From: Opitutaceae bacterium UBA2377
Lineage (GTDB): Bacteria > Verrucomicrobiota > Verrucomicrobiia > Opitutales > Opitutaceae
Assembly: GCA_002344205.1 (NCBI GenBank)
Contig: DDSZ01000025.1
Span: 36,625 to 100,624 of the forward strand
Direction of reading: 5' to 3'
Length of the DNA: 64,000 nucleotides
A model generated the notes under the pieces. That model was given only the letters and a program-made list of their open reading frames with translations, was not told the DNA's origin and made no database searches. A program made the translations under genes and the position numbers. Of the stretch, positions 42,101-49,033 are shown one piece after another (position 1 is the stretch's first letter; the number at the start of each line of letters is the position of its first letter).

Positions 42101-42421
42101 ACGACCGAGGTCACGGGCAATGCGAGTCGCGGCGTGCCGGTGCAGAGTCCCACTTATCCCGCGGCGGTGGACATCAGCCGCCAGCTTTCACAGCAACTGG
42201 TCGAGCGCGCGAGGGATATTGCGCCTCTGGAACAGCTCCTCGCCACGGCCAGCTTTGCGGCGCTTAACGAGCGCGGCCGTCAGGCTGGCCGCAAAGAGAT
42301 CGACTTGGCCGATGACCAGTGGGGACTGCTCCTGCTCTGGCGGGGGATCAATATCGAACCCGCCGGCGCCGCCGACATCGAAGGTGCGGTGCGGCAGGCG
42401 ATCGGGTTGCCGCGCCGCTGA
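39194..42421 (+). CDS. Ser/Thr protein kinase 6 with a large ectodomain
   Basis: A 1075-residue protein. The kinase domain (23-285) has GRGGMG, Lys52, HRDLKPAN, DFGIA and GTPLYMSPQQMMGD. A Pro-rich linker leads to one membrane helix near 340-362. The 700-residue ectodomain starts with TPR-like helical repeats (EAQKALFASDWQTALLALRE). It continues with coiled helices to about 640, a Ser/Arg/Asn-rich section with a glycine-zipper stretch (ALAGALAGGIGVGVAQNN) and a mixed alpha/beta C-terminus. I recognise no family beyond the kinase and TPR-like part. It is the last gene of the 15-kb operon. Confidence 0.9.
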   Translation: MDDLDLGATIKGFSPGQKVFNRFTLQRILGRGGMGVVWLARDEDLERDVALKFLPEIVALDRESVAELKRETRRNLELTHPHIVRIYDFVQDARAAAISMEYVNGSSLSGLKVDRPGGTFPLADVTRWAGQLCEALSYAHGTAKVVHRDLKPANLMITSEGDLKITDFGIACSISDSVSRVSKNMDSSGTPLYMSPQQMMGDRPTAADDIYSFGATLYELLAGKPPFYTGNIILQVQNKLPPSMTERRQELHLTGLDPIPAEWETVIASCLAKDPAQRPASIALAAERLRLSGAFTAYTPPANPAAPPPVVPTAKPSPAPEPVAPRPAAAPVPAKPVNKKALWLGLAAAVIMVAGAGYWLGDVPNRLKAGQRMTEAQKALFASDWQTALLALREAVNLRPTDLEYRREFDEAQRRWLDMVEKEIAGVAPRLAYDRLANRAPAAVALVEPYSETFRRLSEETTRAVRQIVQTAVNRSLALVEERDFVAALAQLDEVRGHAAVLPAFAATETDVRRKRVLDGIEVALEQSQQLRFPDAYAVLELVRDDSRLAAQEHARALQQVREEEVQARLVQVRNLARANRYAEAQMELGHLRQNAVLLPAVEEVVGEVKALAEDFSLNRLSVALVAGQVAEADAALQDYARFTDSTFTVTGAELIGSRDLESFLRAIEQLRMRPAAGQLRTHGRDIALVAAVRTRFADADSVARFLRQEFHAWSEVEEKNGRPGLALYLAAESRREGAPADPARENRLKAALTADVGLRLAWAPDNVDNKATGPLRTEPLNAVRTALERRVAAVMPVGAANSPGAVSVALTISGPTDSNQPSRQRRSSRYQSGTRTVDNPRYSQLQRQLENAENDVANTQRALNNVRAEAQRMANQASSSGDMNAALAGALAGGIGVGVAQNNVNKAVNNRNNIRSDLRNTPRTLTEPTYADEAYDVVTHNVTYTADLSATPAGVRNPVRWRAQFAHQTTEVTGNASRGVPVQSPTYPAAVDISRQLSQQLVERARDIAPLEQLLATASFAALNERGRQAGRKEIDLADDQWGLLLLWRGINIEPAGAADIEGAVRQAIGLPRR

Positions 42422-42427
42422 ATCGGT

Positions 42428-42934
42428 TCACATCGGGTAGAGAAAGGAATACTGCCCGGCGACGGGCACAAAGACGTCGCCCGTGAATTTGTAATCGCCG
42501 ATGCCGACGACCGCGCCCGCGTGACGGTTGACGTTGCCAAGCCGGGTGCCGGCCCTGGCCAAACTGGCCCAGAACTCGCCGCGTTCATTGAGCGTCGGCG
42601 GCTCGGGCTCGCTCATGAACTGCGGACCGGGCATGTCGCCCTGACGGGCGCGATGGGCCTTGGCGGCCTTGTCGAGGGCGGTGAGATTTACCGTGTAATC
42701 GATGACAATCGTCCGTCCCACGTAGAGTTCCGGGCCATTGCGGACTTCACGCACCACGGCCACGATGGTGACGCGCCGGAGACGGCCTTCGGCGGTTTTG
42801 GCTTCGTGGACGATACGGGAGGTCTCGTGCAGTTTGAACTGCTCGGAGGCGACCCGTTGAAAACCCGCGGGGTTGATGGCACCGAAGGTCGTGAGTGTCG
42901 GCAGCAGACAAAGGAGCAGAAGTAGTCGGGTCAT
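42428..42934 (-). CDS. Exported protein of unknown function
   Basis: A 168-residue protein with a Sec signal peptide (LLLLLCLLPTLTTFGA). The mature part (HETSRIVHEAKTAEG, RRVTIVAVVREVRNGPELYVG) seems beta-rich, and I recognise no motif. It converges with kinase 6 and starts 21 bases after the FHA-cyclase gene, so it is probably co-transcribed with that gene. Its pairing with a phosphothreonine-reading cyclase suggests a place in the island, but its role is unknown. Confidence 0.62.
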   Translation of the reverse strand: MTRLLLLLCLLPTLTTFGAINPAGFQRVASEQFKLHETSRIVHEAKTAEGRLRRVTIVAVVREVRNGPELYVGRTIVIDYTVNLTALDKAAKAHRARQGDMPGPQFMSEPEPPTLNERGEFWASLARAGTRLGNVNRHAGAVVGIGDYKFTGDVFVPVAGQYSFLYPM

Positions 42935-42955
42935 GATGGGGAAAGAAGGCAGGAT

Positions 42956-43837
42956 TCAGGCCAAGGCGAAGAGTTCATGCCGGCCTTCGAATCCTTTGAG
43001 GGCATGCAGCCCGGTGGAAGTGGCCCGGGGCTTCGGATCGGGCCAGGCGGCAAGGGCGGCGGGCGTGGCGGCGTAACGCACGCGGGCGGCCCCGGCGACC
43101 TTCTCCATGCGGAAGAGATAATTCACGCCTGCACCAAGCACCGATTCGACCCCGCCGGCAGCCGCTGCGCCCACCGTCACGCGGTCATGGTGCACGATCA
43201 GCCGGAAAGGCAGATGGGCGGTCTCGGCTTGCAACTCGCGGAGCGCGGCCAGCGCCGCGAAGAAACGGGCCGGGGGAAACGTGCGCACAGGCAGGTAGGC
43301 GAGAAACCCGTCGCCGAGATACACCTGAATGTCGGCCTTCTGGGCGGCGAACCCCGCGGCACAGGCCGAGAGCCAGCCGCCGACACGTCGCGACACCTCC
43401 TCGGGAGGATGGCTTTGGGAAAAGGGAGTGAAGCCCTCGATATCGGCCAGCACCATCCAGGCTTCCTCGACGCGGATGGCGGGCCGGGTGATCAATTGGG
43501 TCTCGCTTTCGGCATGTTTGCGGGTGGTGGCACGCGGCGCGCCGCCGCGAAAAATGAGCTCCGTGCGGCCGAGCAGGATACGGTCGCCATCGGCGAGCTG
43601 GGTGGGGCGCAGCAGTCGCCGGCCGTTGACGTGGGTGCCGTTGGTGCTGCCGAGGTCCACGATCCAGAACTCACCGCCGGCCTGCGGATTGATGAGCGCG
43701 TGGCGGCGGGAGCACTCGGTATCGTTCAGCGAAATCTCGCAGGCGGAGCTGCGGCCAAGCGAAACCGGCCGGTCGAGCCGGGTGCGGGTTTTGTCGGCAT
43801 GATCCAAGTAGGCGACGGCCACGATGCCCTCAGGCAT
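42956..43837 (-). CDS. FHA-domain class III nucleotide cyclase
   Basis: A 293-residue cytoplasmic protein. The FHA domain covers residues 1-100 (SLGRSSACEISL, SRRHALI, LGSTNGTHVNG). A class III adenylate/guanylate cyclase-like catalytic domain covers about 122-293. The first metal Asp is in LADIEGFTPFS and the second in YLGDGFLAYLP. It is shorter than most cyclase domains, and substrate-selecting residues cannot be judged by eye, so cAMP, cGMP or no product are all possible. The FHA domain would bring it to a phosphorylated partner. It starts at the ATG at 43837, 50 bases from pdhC. Confidence 0.85.
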   Translation of the reverse strand: MPEGIVAVAYLDHADKTRTRLDRPVSLGRSSACEISLNDTECSRRHALINPQAGGEFWIVDLGSTNGTHVNGRRLLRPTQLADGDRILLGRTELIFRGGAPRATTRKHAESETQLITRPAIRVEEAWMVLADIEGFTPFSQSHPPEEVSRRVGGWLSACAAGFAAQKADIQVYLGDGFLAYLPVRTFPPARFFAALAALRELQAETAHLPFRLIVHHDRVTVGAAAAGGVESVLGAGVNYLFRMEKVAGAARVRYAATPAALAAWPDPKPRATSTGLHALKGFEGRHELFALA

Positions 43838-43887
43838 AGCGATGTAGCGTCGTTCGGCTAGCCCGAAGATTGCACGCGCAGGAAAAC

Positions 43888-45201
43888 CTACAGCAGCAAC
43901 AGGGCGGGATTCTGCAGGTGATCGCGGAGAGCGTTCAGGAACTTGGCGCCGACGGCGCCGTCCACGATGCGGTGGTCGCAGGAGAGGGTGAGCGACATGC
44001 GCTGGCCGATCACGATTTCATCGTCCACGACGACCGGCTTCTTGACGGTGGCGCCCACGGCGAGGATGGCGGCGTTGGGCGGGTTGATGATCGCGGTAAA
44101 GCGCTCGATGCCCATCATGCCGAGGTTGGAGACGCAGAACGTGCCGCCGGTGAACTCCGCGGGCGTGAGCTTCCGGTCCTTGGCTTTTTTGCCGAGTTCC
44201 TTGGTCTCGGCGCTGATCTGCATGAGGCTCTTCTGGTCGGTGTTGCGGATGACCGGGGTGATGAGGCCGTCGTCGATTGCGACCGCGAAGGACACATGCA
44301 CCGCACCGTGGGACTTGATGCCCTTTTCTTCCCACGAGGTGTTGACCGAAGGAACGGCGCGGAGCGCGGCGGCGCTGGCCTTGAGGACGAAGTCATTGAC
44401 CGAGAGCTTGACCTTGTCCTTCGCGAGGCCGGCGTTGAGTTGCTCGCGCAGGGCCATGAGCGGATCAGCGTCCACCTCGATCTCCAGATAAACGTGCGGG
44501 ATCTGGGTCTTGGACTCCAGTAATCGGCGCGCGATGGTGGCGCGCATGTTGGAGGGCGACGCGGTGGCCTCGGCCTGCACGGCGGATTTGTCGGTGACAG
44601 AGCGCCAAGGCCAGACAGGTGCGGCTTTGCCGGCGGGGGCGGCGGCCTTGGCCGGAGGGTTTTTGGCGGCGGCAAGAATATCGGCGCGCAAAATACGGCC
44701 ACCGGGGCCGGAGCCCTTGGCCGTCTTGGGATCTACGCCCAGCTCGGCCGCAAGACGCAGGGCGAGCGGGGAAATCCGGAGCCGGCCTGAGGCCGGTGAT
44801 TGCGGATTGGGGGTTGCGGAGTGCGGAATGGCTGCCGCAGGCGCTTGAACTGCCGATGCGGGTTTGGGCTCTTCCTTCTTTTCGGGCTCCTTGGTTTCAG
44901 GCTTTTTTTCCTCAGCCTTGGGGGCTTCTGCCTTTTTTGGCGCCGGGGCCTCAACCTTTTCGCCGGCCTTGCCGATCGCGGCGAGGGCCTCGCCGATGGC
45001 GACGGACGAGCCGGCGGCGGCAAATTGCTTGAGCAGCACGCCGTCAAAGAAGGACTCCAGCTCCATCGTGGCCTTGTCGGTCTCGACCTCGGCGAGCATG
45101 TCGCCGGATTTCACGGTGTCGCCTTCGTTTTTGAGCCACTTGACCAGCGTGCCCACCGTCATGGTGTCGCTGAGTTTCGGCATTTCGATGATTTGAGCCA
45201 T
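43888..45201 (-). CDS. pdhC: Dihydrolipoamide acetyltransferase, pyruvate dehydrogenase E2
   Basis: Moves the acetyl group from lipoate to CoA in the pyruvate dehydrogenase complex. The 437-residue protein has one lipoyl domain (1-78; lipoylated Lys in VETDKATMELE), a Lys/Glu/Pro/Ala-rich linker and an E1/E3-binding domain (SPLALRLAAELGVDPKTAKGSG). The catalytic domain carries the terminal HRIVDGAVG motif with its active-site His. The linker between the first two domains contains IPHSATPNPQSP, encoded by a heptamer repeat array. It is last in the pdhA-pdhB-pdhC unit, with a gap of eight bases. Confidence 0.95.
   Translation of the reverse strand: MAQIIEMPKLSDTMTVGTLVKWLKNEGDTVKSGDMLAEVETDKATMELESFFDGVLLKQFAAAGSSVAIGEALAAIGKAGEKVEAPAPKKAEAPKAEEKKPETKEPEKKEEPKPASAVQAPAAAIPHSATPNPQSPASGRLRISPLALRLAAELGVDPKTAKGSGPGGRILRADILAAAKNPPAKAAAPAGKAAPVWPWRSVTDKSAVQAEATASPSNMRATIARRLLESKTQIPHVYLEIEVDADPLMALREQLNAGLAKDKVKLSVNDFVLKASAAALRAVPSVNTSWEEKGIKSHGAVHVSFAVAIDDGLITPVIRNTDQKSLMQISAETKELGKKAKDRKLTPAEFTGGTFCVSNLGMMGIERFTAIINPPNAAILAVGATVKKPVVVDDEIVIGQRMSLTLSCDHRIVDGAVGAKFLNALRDHLQNPALLLL
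44798..44832. repeat. Heptamer repeat array inside pdhC
   Basis: Five 7-mers run head to tail on the plus strand: GATTGCG, GATTGGG, GGTTGCG, GAGTGCG and GAATGGC. On the coding strand they give IPHSATPNPQS in the flexible linker before the peripheral-subunit-binding domain. The family is the same as at 3825-3859 and 5236-5270. Confidence 0.75.
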
Positions 45202-45209
45202 GGCGGTGA

Positions 45210-46187
45210 TCAGTTGAAGATTTCGAGGGCAGCCTGAAGGACGCGCTGCGGGTTGGGAAGTTGTTCGATTTCGACCGGCGGGCTGTAGATGGCCGGAGCG
45301 TCCACGGTGGCGAGGCGGTGGATGGGGGCGTCGAGTTCGTCAAAGGCCTCGCGCTGGATCATGTAGGTGAGCTGGGTGCCGACGCTCGCAAAGGGCTTCT
45401 GCTCCTCGACGATGAGCACGCGGTGGGTCTTGGCGACCGACTTGAGCACGGTGTCGATGTCGAGCGGGCGGATGGAGCGCAGATCCACGATTTCCGCGGA
45501 GAGGTTGTGCTCCTTTTGGAGGACTTCGGCGGCGGCGAGGGAGTGCAGGACGGAACGGCCATAGGTGACGATCGTGAGATCGGTGCCCTCGCGCTTCACG
45601 TCGGCCGAGCCGAGGGGGATGAGGTATTCCTCTTCCGGGACCTCGCCCTTGTTGCCGTAGAGGATGGTGTTCTCGAGGAACATCACGGGATCATTGTCGC
45701 GGATCGCGGACTTGAGCAGACCCTTGGCGTCGTAAGGGGTGGCGGGGACCACGACCTTCACGCCGGGATGGTTGGCGAGCACGTTTTCCGGGGTGTGCGA
45801 GTGGGTGGCGCCGACGTTGGTGCCGCCGTTGGCGGGGCCGCGGATCACGATGGGACAATTGATCAGGCCGCCGGACATGTAGCGGACGTTGGCGGCGTTG
45901 TTGAGGATCTGGTCGAAAGCGACGGAGTAGAAGGACCAGAACATCAGCTCCATGACGGGGCGAACGCCGAGCATGGAGGCGCCGACACCCATGCCGATGA
46001 ATCCGGCCTCGGAGATGGGCGTGTCCACGATGCGGTCGGGGCCGAACTTGGCGAGCAGGCCCTCGGTGACCTTGTAGGAGCCGTTGAACTGGCCGACTTC
46101 CTCGCCCAAGATGACGACGTTCTTGTCGCGTTCCAGCTCCTCGGCGAGGGCGTGACGGATGGCTTCGCGGTAAGTGATGGCAGGCAT
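45210..46187 (-). CDS. pdhB: Pyruvate dehydrogenase E1 component, beta subunit
   Basis: With the alpha subunit it decarboxylates pyruvate using thiamine diphosphate and acetylates the E2 lipoyl group. The 325-residue protein shows the family's N-terminal TYREAIRHALAEELERD, LGEEVGQFNGSYKVTEGL, the catalytic region PISEAGFIGMGVGASMLG, and the C-terminal half ETVL-type swivel (VDLRSIRPLDIDT). It sits between pdhA (11-base gap) and pdhC (eight-base gap), all on the minus strand. Confidence 0.95.
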   Translation of the reverse strand: MPAITYREAIRHALAEELERDKNVVILGEEVGQFNGSYKVTEGLLAKFGPDRIVDTPISEAGFIGMGVGASMLGVRPVMELMFWSFYSVAFDQILNNAANVRYMSGGLINCPIVIRGPANGGTNVGATHSHTPENVLANHPGVKVVVPATPYDAKGLLKSAIRDNDPVMFLENTILYGNKGEVPEEEYLIPLGSADVKREGTDLTIVTYGRSVLHSLAAAEVLQKEHNLSAEIVDLRSIRPLDIDTVLKSVAKTHRVLIVEEQKPFASVGTQLTYMIQREAFDELDAPIHRLATVDAPAIYSPPVEIEQLPNPQRVLQAALEIFN

Positions 46188-46198
46188 GGAGAGTTGGC

Positions 46199-47296
46199 TC
46201 AGTCGAAGAAGAGGCGGCCCTGGGATTTGCGCTCGGCGGGGTTGTCCGCCTCCCAGTAAACGTCCTGTTGGATGTTTTCGACCGTGGGGAAGGGGCTGGC
46301 CTCGGCGAATTCGGCGGCGGCCTCGGCTTCGGCGCGGGCGGCCTGGTCGATTTCCTCGGCTTCGGCCTCGGTGAGGATCTTGGCGGCGATCAGTCGCTGC
46401 TGGAAGGTTTGGATGGGATCCTTCGTGCGGCGGTATTCCTCGATCTCGGCCTTGGTGCGGTAGGTGTTGTCCGGGTCGGCGACGGAGTGGCCGCGGTAGC
46501 GGTAGCAGCGGATTTCAATCACGGCCGGCTTCGACTCCTCACGCGCGAGCTTGAGGTATTTGTCCATCATCGCGCGGACGGCGTAGAGGTCGTGGCCATC
46601 GCAGGTATCCCAGGCCATGTTGTAGCCCTCGGCGCGCTTGGCGAGTTCGCCGGCGGAGGAGCGCGACTGGCTGGTGCCCATGGAATAGCCGTTGTTCTCG
46701 ATGACGAAAATCACCGGCAACTGCCAGAGGGCGGCGAGATTGTAGGATTCGTGGACGGCGCCCTGGTTGACCGCGCCATCGCCCATGAAGGCCATGGCGG
46801 CGCCTTTGCGGCCGAGGTATTTCAGGCCGTAGGCGAGGCCGATGCCGAGGGGAATCTGGCCGCCGACGATACCGTGGCCGCCCCAGAAATTGCGGTCCGG
46901 GGCGAAGAAATGCATTGAGCCGCCCTTGCCCTTGGAGCAACCGGTGGCCTTGCCATACATCTCGGCCATCTGCTCATTCAGACCCATGCCCACGGCAATC
47001 GCGTGGCCGTGATCGCGGTAGGCGGTGATGACGTGATCGTCCTTGCCCATCAGCGAGCAGCAGCCCACGGCGACGGCTTCCTGGCCGATGTAAGGGTGCA
47101 TGAAGCCGCCGATTTTCTTGCCCTGGTAGGCGCGGAGCGAGCGCTCCTCGAAGCGGCGGATGCGGACCATCGTCCGGAAGAGTTCGATGCGCTCGACTTT
47201 GCTGAGGCTGCGGTTGACGGGTGCGTCGGCCGGCGACTCCGCGGAGGTTGCGGAGCCGGTGGATTTTTTCGGTGCGGCAGTGGCTTTTTTGCTCAC
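46199..47296 (-). CDS. pdhA: Pyruvate dehydrogenase E1 component, alpha subunit
   Basis: Thiamine-diphosphate-binding subunit of the E1 heterotetramer. The 365-residue protein has FRTMVRIRRFEERS at the start of the fold, GGSMHFF, and the ThDP/Mg motif GDGAVNQGAVHESYN ending in ENN. It also has the phosphorylation-loop region RYRGHSVADPDNTYR. An Ala/Ser/Lys-rich tail of about 30 residues precedes the fold. It is the first gene of the unit. No E3 (lipoamide dehydrogenase) gene is in the window. Confidence 0.95.
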   Translation of the reverse strand: MSKKATAAPKKSTGSATSAESPADAPVNRSLSKVERIELFRTMVRIRRFEERSLRAYQGKKIGGFMHPYIGQEAVAVGCCSLMGKDDHVITAYRDHGHAIAVGMGLNEQMAEMYGKATGCSKGKGGSMHFFAPDRNFWGGHGIVGGQIPLGIGLAYGLKYLGRKGAAMAFMGDGAVNQGAVHESYNLAALWQLPVIFVIENNGYSMGTSQSRSSAGELAKRAEGYNMAWDTCDGHDLYAVRAMMDKYLKLAREESKPAVIEIRCYRYRGHSVADPDNTYRTKAEIEEYRRTKDPIQTFQQRLIAAKILTEAEAEEIDQAARAEAEAAAEFAEASPFPTVENIQQDVYWEADNPAERKSQGRLFFD

Positions 47297-47359
47297 GTTC
47301 TTGGTGGTCTGGCGGTTGAAACGGGTCAGTGTTTGCCGGAAGTTTTAGAAATCAAGTGT

Positions 47360-47899
47360 TTAGTCCTCAAAGGCGGCGGCAGGCGAGCGATCCGCGGAGG
47401 GCGGGGTGATCTCCTCGATCTCCACCCGGACCGGCTGGCCGGGAGCGCAATCCGCCTTGAGCGCCACGAAACGGTCGCGGAAACGGTCATAGATGGGCCA
47501 GAGTGCGTTGCGGTCGGTCTCGGGAATGGCCAGGGAGTCGATGGCCGTGCGGGAAAAGAAACCGAAGCGGCCCTCGCCGATGGCCGGGGGCAGCGCAGGG
47601 ATGGGCCGGCGGCAGCGGAAGAGGAACATGAGCCAGTGGGATTCGCCCTCGTAAGCCTTCTCGGCGATCATGGCGAAAAGGTGCAGGTCGTCCGCCGTGA
47701 TCTCGAAACCGGCTTCTTCCCGGGTCTCGCGGACGGCACATTCGAACGGGGATTCGCCGATGGCGGTCTCCAGCTTGCCGCCGATGGGGCTCCAGATGCC
47801 AAGGTTGGGCGGCTTCGCGCGCAGGAGCAGCAGATGCTCTCCGGCGGGGTTTTCCAGAAAGACCAGAACGGCGATTTTGTAAGTGAGCGGTGGCGGCAT
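47360..47899 (-). CDS. NUDIX hydrolase
   Basis: A 179-residue hydrolase of nucleoside-diphosphate-linked compounds. The Nudix box reads GGKLETAIGESPFECAVRET and ends REEAGF. The REtrEEaG half is intact, with a two-residue insertion between the first Gly and the first Glu relative to the common pattern. The N-terminal strand YKIAVLVFLENPAGEHLLLL is typical, and sequence alone does not give the substrate. It ends 63 bases upstream of pdhA on the same strand, which makes co-transcription possible. The region upstream of its start to 48080 has no gene. Confidence 0.85.
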   Translation of the reverse strand: MPPPLTYKIAVLVFLENPAGEHLLLLRAKPPNLGIWSPIGGKLETAIGESPFECAVRETREEAGFEITADDLHLFAMIAEKAYEGESHWLMFLFRCRRPIPALPPAIGEGRFGFFSRTAIDSLAIPETDRNALWPIYDRFRDRFVALKADCAPGQPVRVEIEEITPPSADRSPAAAFED

Positions 47900-48050
47900 G
47901 CGGCGGCAGGGGTTGAGCGTGACGACCGGCGGAAGTGCGACAACTTTTTTGTCAGGCAGCGGTCCCTTTCGATTGCCGGCGGCGGGGCGGCAAGTTCCTA
48001 AACCACGGCGCGTCGTGGCCGCGGAAGCAGGGAAGGCCTCGCGTGGAAAT

Positions 48051-48072
48051 TTCCGGCCGGATACGGCCGGAA
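48051..48072. terminator. Hairpin downstream of the NusG-like gene, candidate terminator
   Basis: The arms TTCCGGCC (48051-48058) and GGCCGGAA (48065-48072) are perfect and separated by six bases. It lies nine bases past the stop of the NusG-like gene on the minus strand. An AT-rich ATTTCC follows, with no true T-run, so intrinsic termination is uncertain. Confidence 0.45.
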
Positions 48073-48080
48073 CCGGTTGC

Positions 48081-48590
48081 TCAGGGCAGCGGCGTGAGGT
48101 TGGCGGCGGGGACCTTCACGAGGAGACCTTGCTGCAAAACATCCACGGCGATGACGATGCCGGCGGGGTTGGCAGGATTGTCCACGTAGCCTTCCAGGCC
48201 GTGCAAAGGTCCGCCGGCAATTTTTACCCGCCGGCCCTTGGCGAGCAGCGGCATGAGACTGAGTTCGAAGCCGGAGGCGACGATGGCCTTGACGTCGGCG
48301 AGTTGGCGGAGAAACGCGGCTTCGTCGGGCACGGGGATGGCGCGGGCGAGCAGGTCCTGCTGGTAGATCCGGGCTTTGCGCTCGGCCGGCACAAGGGCAA
48401 AAACGTAGCCGGGAAAAAGCGGCTTGGTGAAGCGTTTGGTCTGCTGCCGGTAGCGCCGCACACTTTGGACGAGCGCGAGGTAGTGCTCGAAACCTTCGGC
48501 GGCCATGAGCGCGGCGAACTTTTTCTCGCAGCGCGGGCGGGTGTGGCACACGAGCCAGGCGGCTGCGGGTTCGGGGACGGCGGGCGGCAT
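48081..48590 (-). CDS. NusG-family transcription elongation factor (specialised paralogue)
   Basis: A 169-residue protein with a NusG N-terminal domain (WLVCHTRPRCEKKF, LFPGYVFALV) and a C-terminal KOW domain (GRRVKIAGGPLHGLEGYVDNP). It is likely to bind RNA polymerase and modify pausing or termination, perhaps only at certain operons as RfaH, LoaP and UpxY do. The housekeeping nusG usually lies next to secE and rplK, which are absent here, so this is more likely a paralogue. The ATG at 48590 is six bases after the aroQ stop and fits the domain start; longer starts would overlap aroQ. Confidence 0.85.
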   Translation of the reverse strand: MPPAVPEPAAAWLVCHTRPRCEKKFAALMAAEGFEHYLALVQSVRRYRQQTKRFTKPLFPGYVFALVPAERKARIYQQDLLARAIPVPDEAAFLRQLADVKAIVASGFELSLMPLLAKGRRVKIAGGPLHGLEGYVDNPANPAGIVIAVDVLQQGLLVKVPAANLTPLP

Positions 48591-48595
48591 GCGGG

Positions 48596-49027
48596 TCAGG
48601 GCGACTGGAGGAGCTGCAGTGCCTCTACGTAGCCGGGGAAACCCTTGCCGGATATCATGGCCACACACGCGCCCGCCGTCATGGAGGTGCGGCGGAATTT
48701 CTCGCGCTTTTTGATGTCCGAGATATGCACCTCGACGGCCGGTTTGGCGCTGGCCGCCAGCGCATCGCGCAGGGCGATGCTGGTGTGGGAGTAGGCGCCG
48801 AAGTTCACGATGAAAGCGTCGATGCCGCGGTCGGTGAGCGCATGGATTTTGTCCACCAGTGCCCCTTCATGGGCGGACTGGAAAAAAGTCACGGTCAAGC
48901 CGAGCCGGCGGGCCTCGGTGCGGATGAGTTTTTCGAGGTCCTTGAGCGTGGCGCGGCCGTAGATCTCGGGCTGGCGCTTGCCGAGGCGGTCGAGATTGGG
49001 GCCGTGCAGGATGGCGATGCGTTTCAT
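48596..49027 (-). CDS. aroQ: Type II 3-dehydroquinate dehydratase
   Basis: Third step of the shikimate pathway, 3-dehydroquinate to 3-dehydroshikimate. The 143-residue protein has the type II length and motifs: HGPNLDRLGKRQPEIYG (catalytic Arg and Tyr), SAHEGALVDKIH, VNFGAYSHTSIALRDAL (conserved Asn and His) and VHISDIKKREKFRRTS (conserved His and Arg). Some secondary positions differ from the usual pattern: SAHEG for SNHEG, NFGA for NPGA and HISD for HISN. It is six bases from the NusG-like gene and seven from the Nif3-like gene. Confidence 0.9.
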   Translation of the reverse strand: MKRIAILHGPNLDRLGKRQPEIYGRATLKDLEKLIRTEARRLGLTVTFFQSAHEGALVDKIHALTDRGIDAFIVNFGAYSHTSIALRDALAASAKPAVEVHISDIKKREKFRRTSMTAGACVAMISGKGFPGYVEALQLLQSP

Positions 49028-49033
49028 GGGATA

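Noticed and set aside
14965..43837. Type VI secretion locus suggested by kinase, phosphatase and FHA genes
   Set aside because: No sheath, tube, baseplate, ClpV or membrane-complex gene is present, so the PpkA/PppA/Fha-like combination must serve another purpose.
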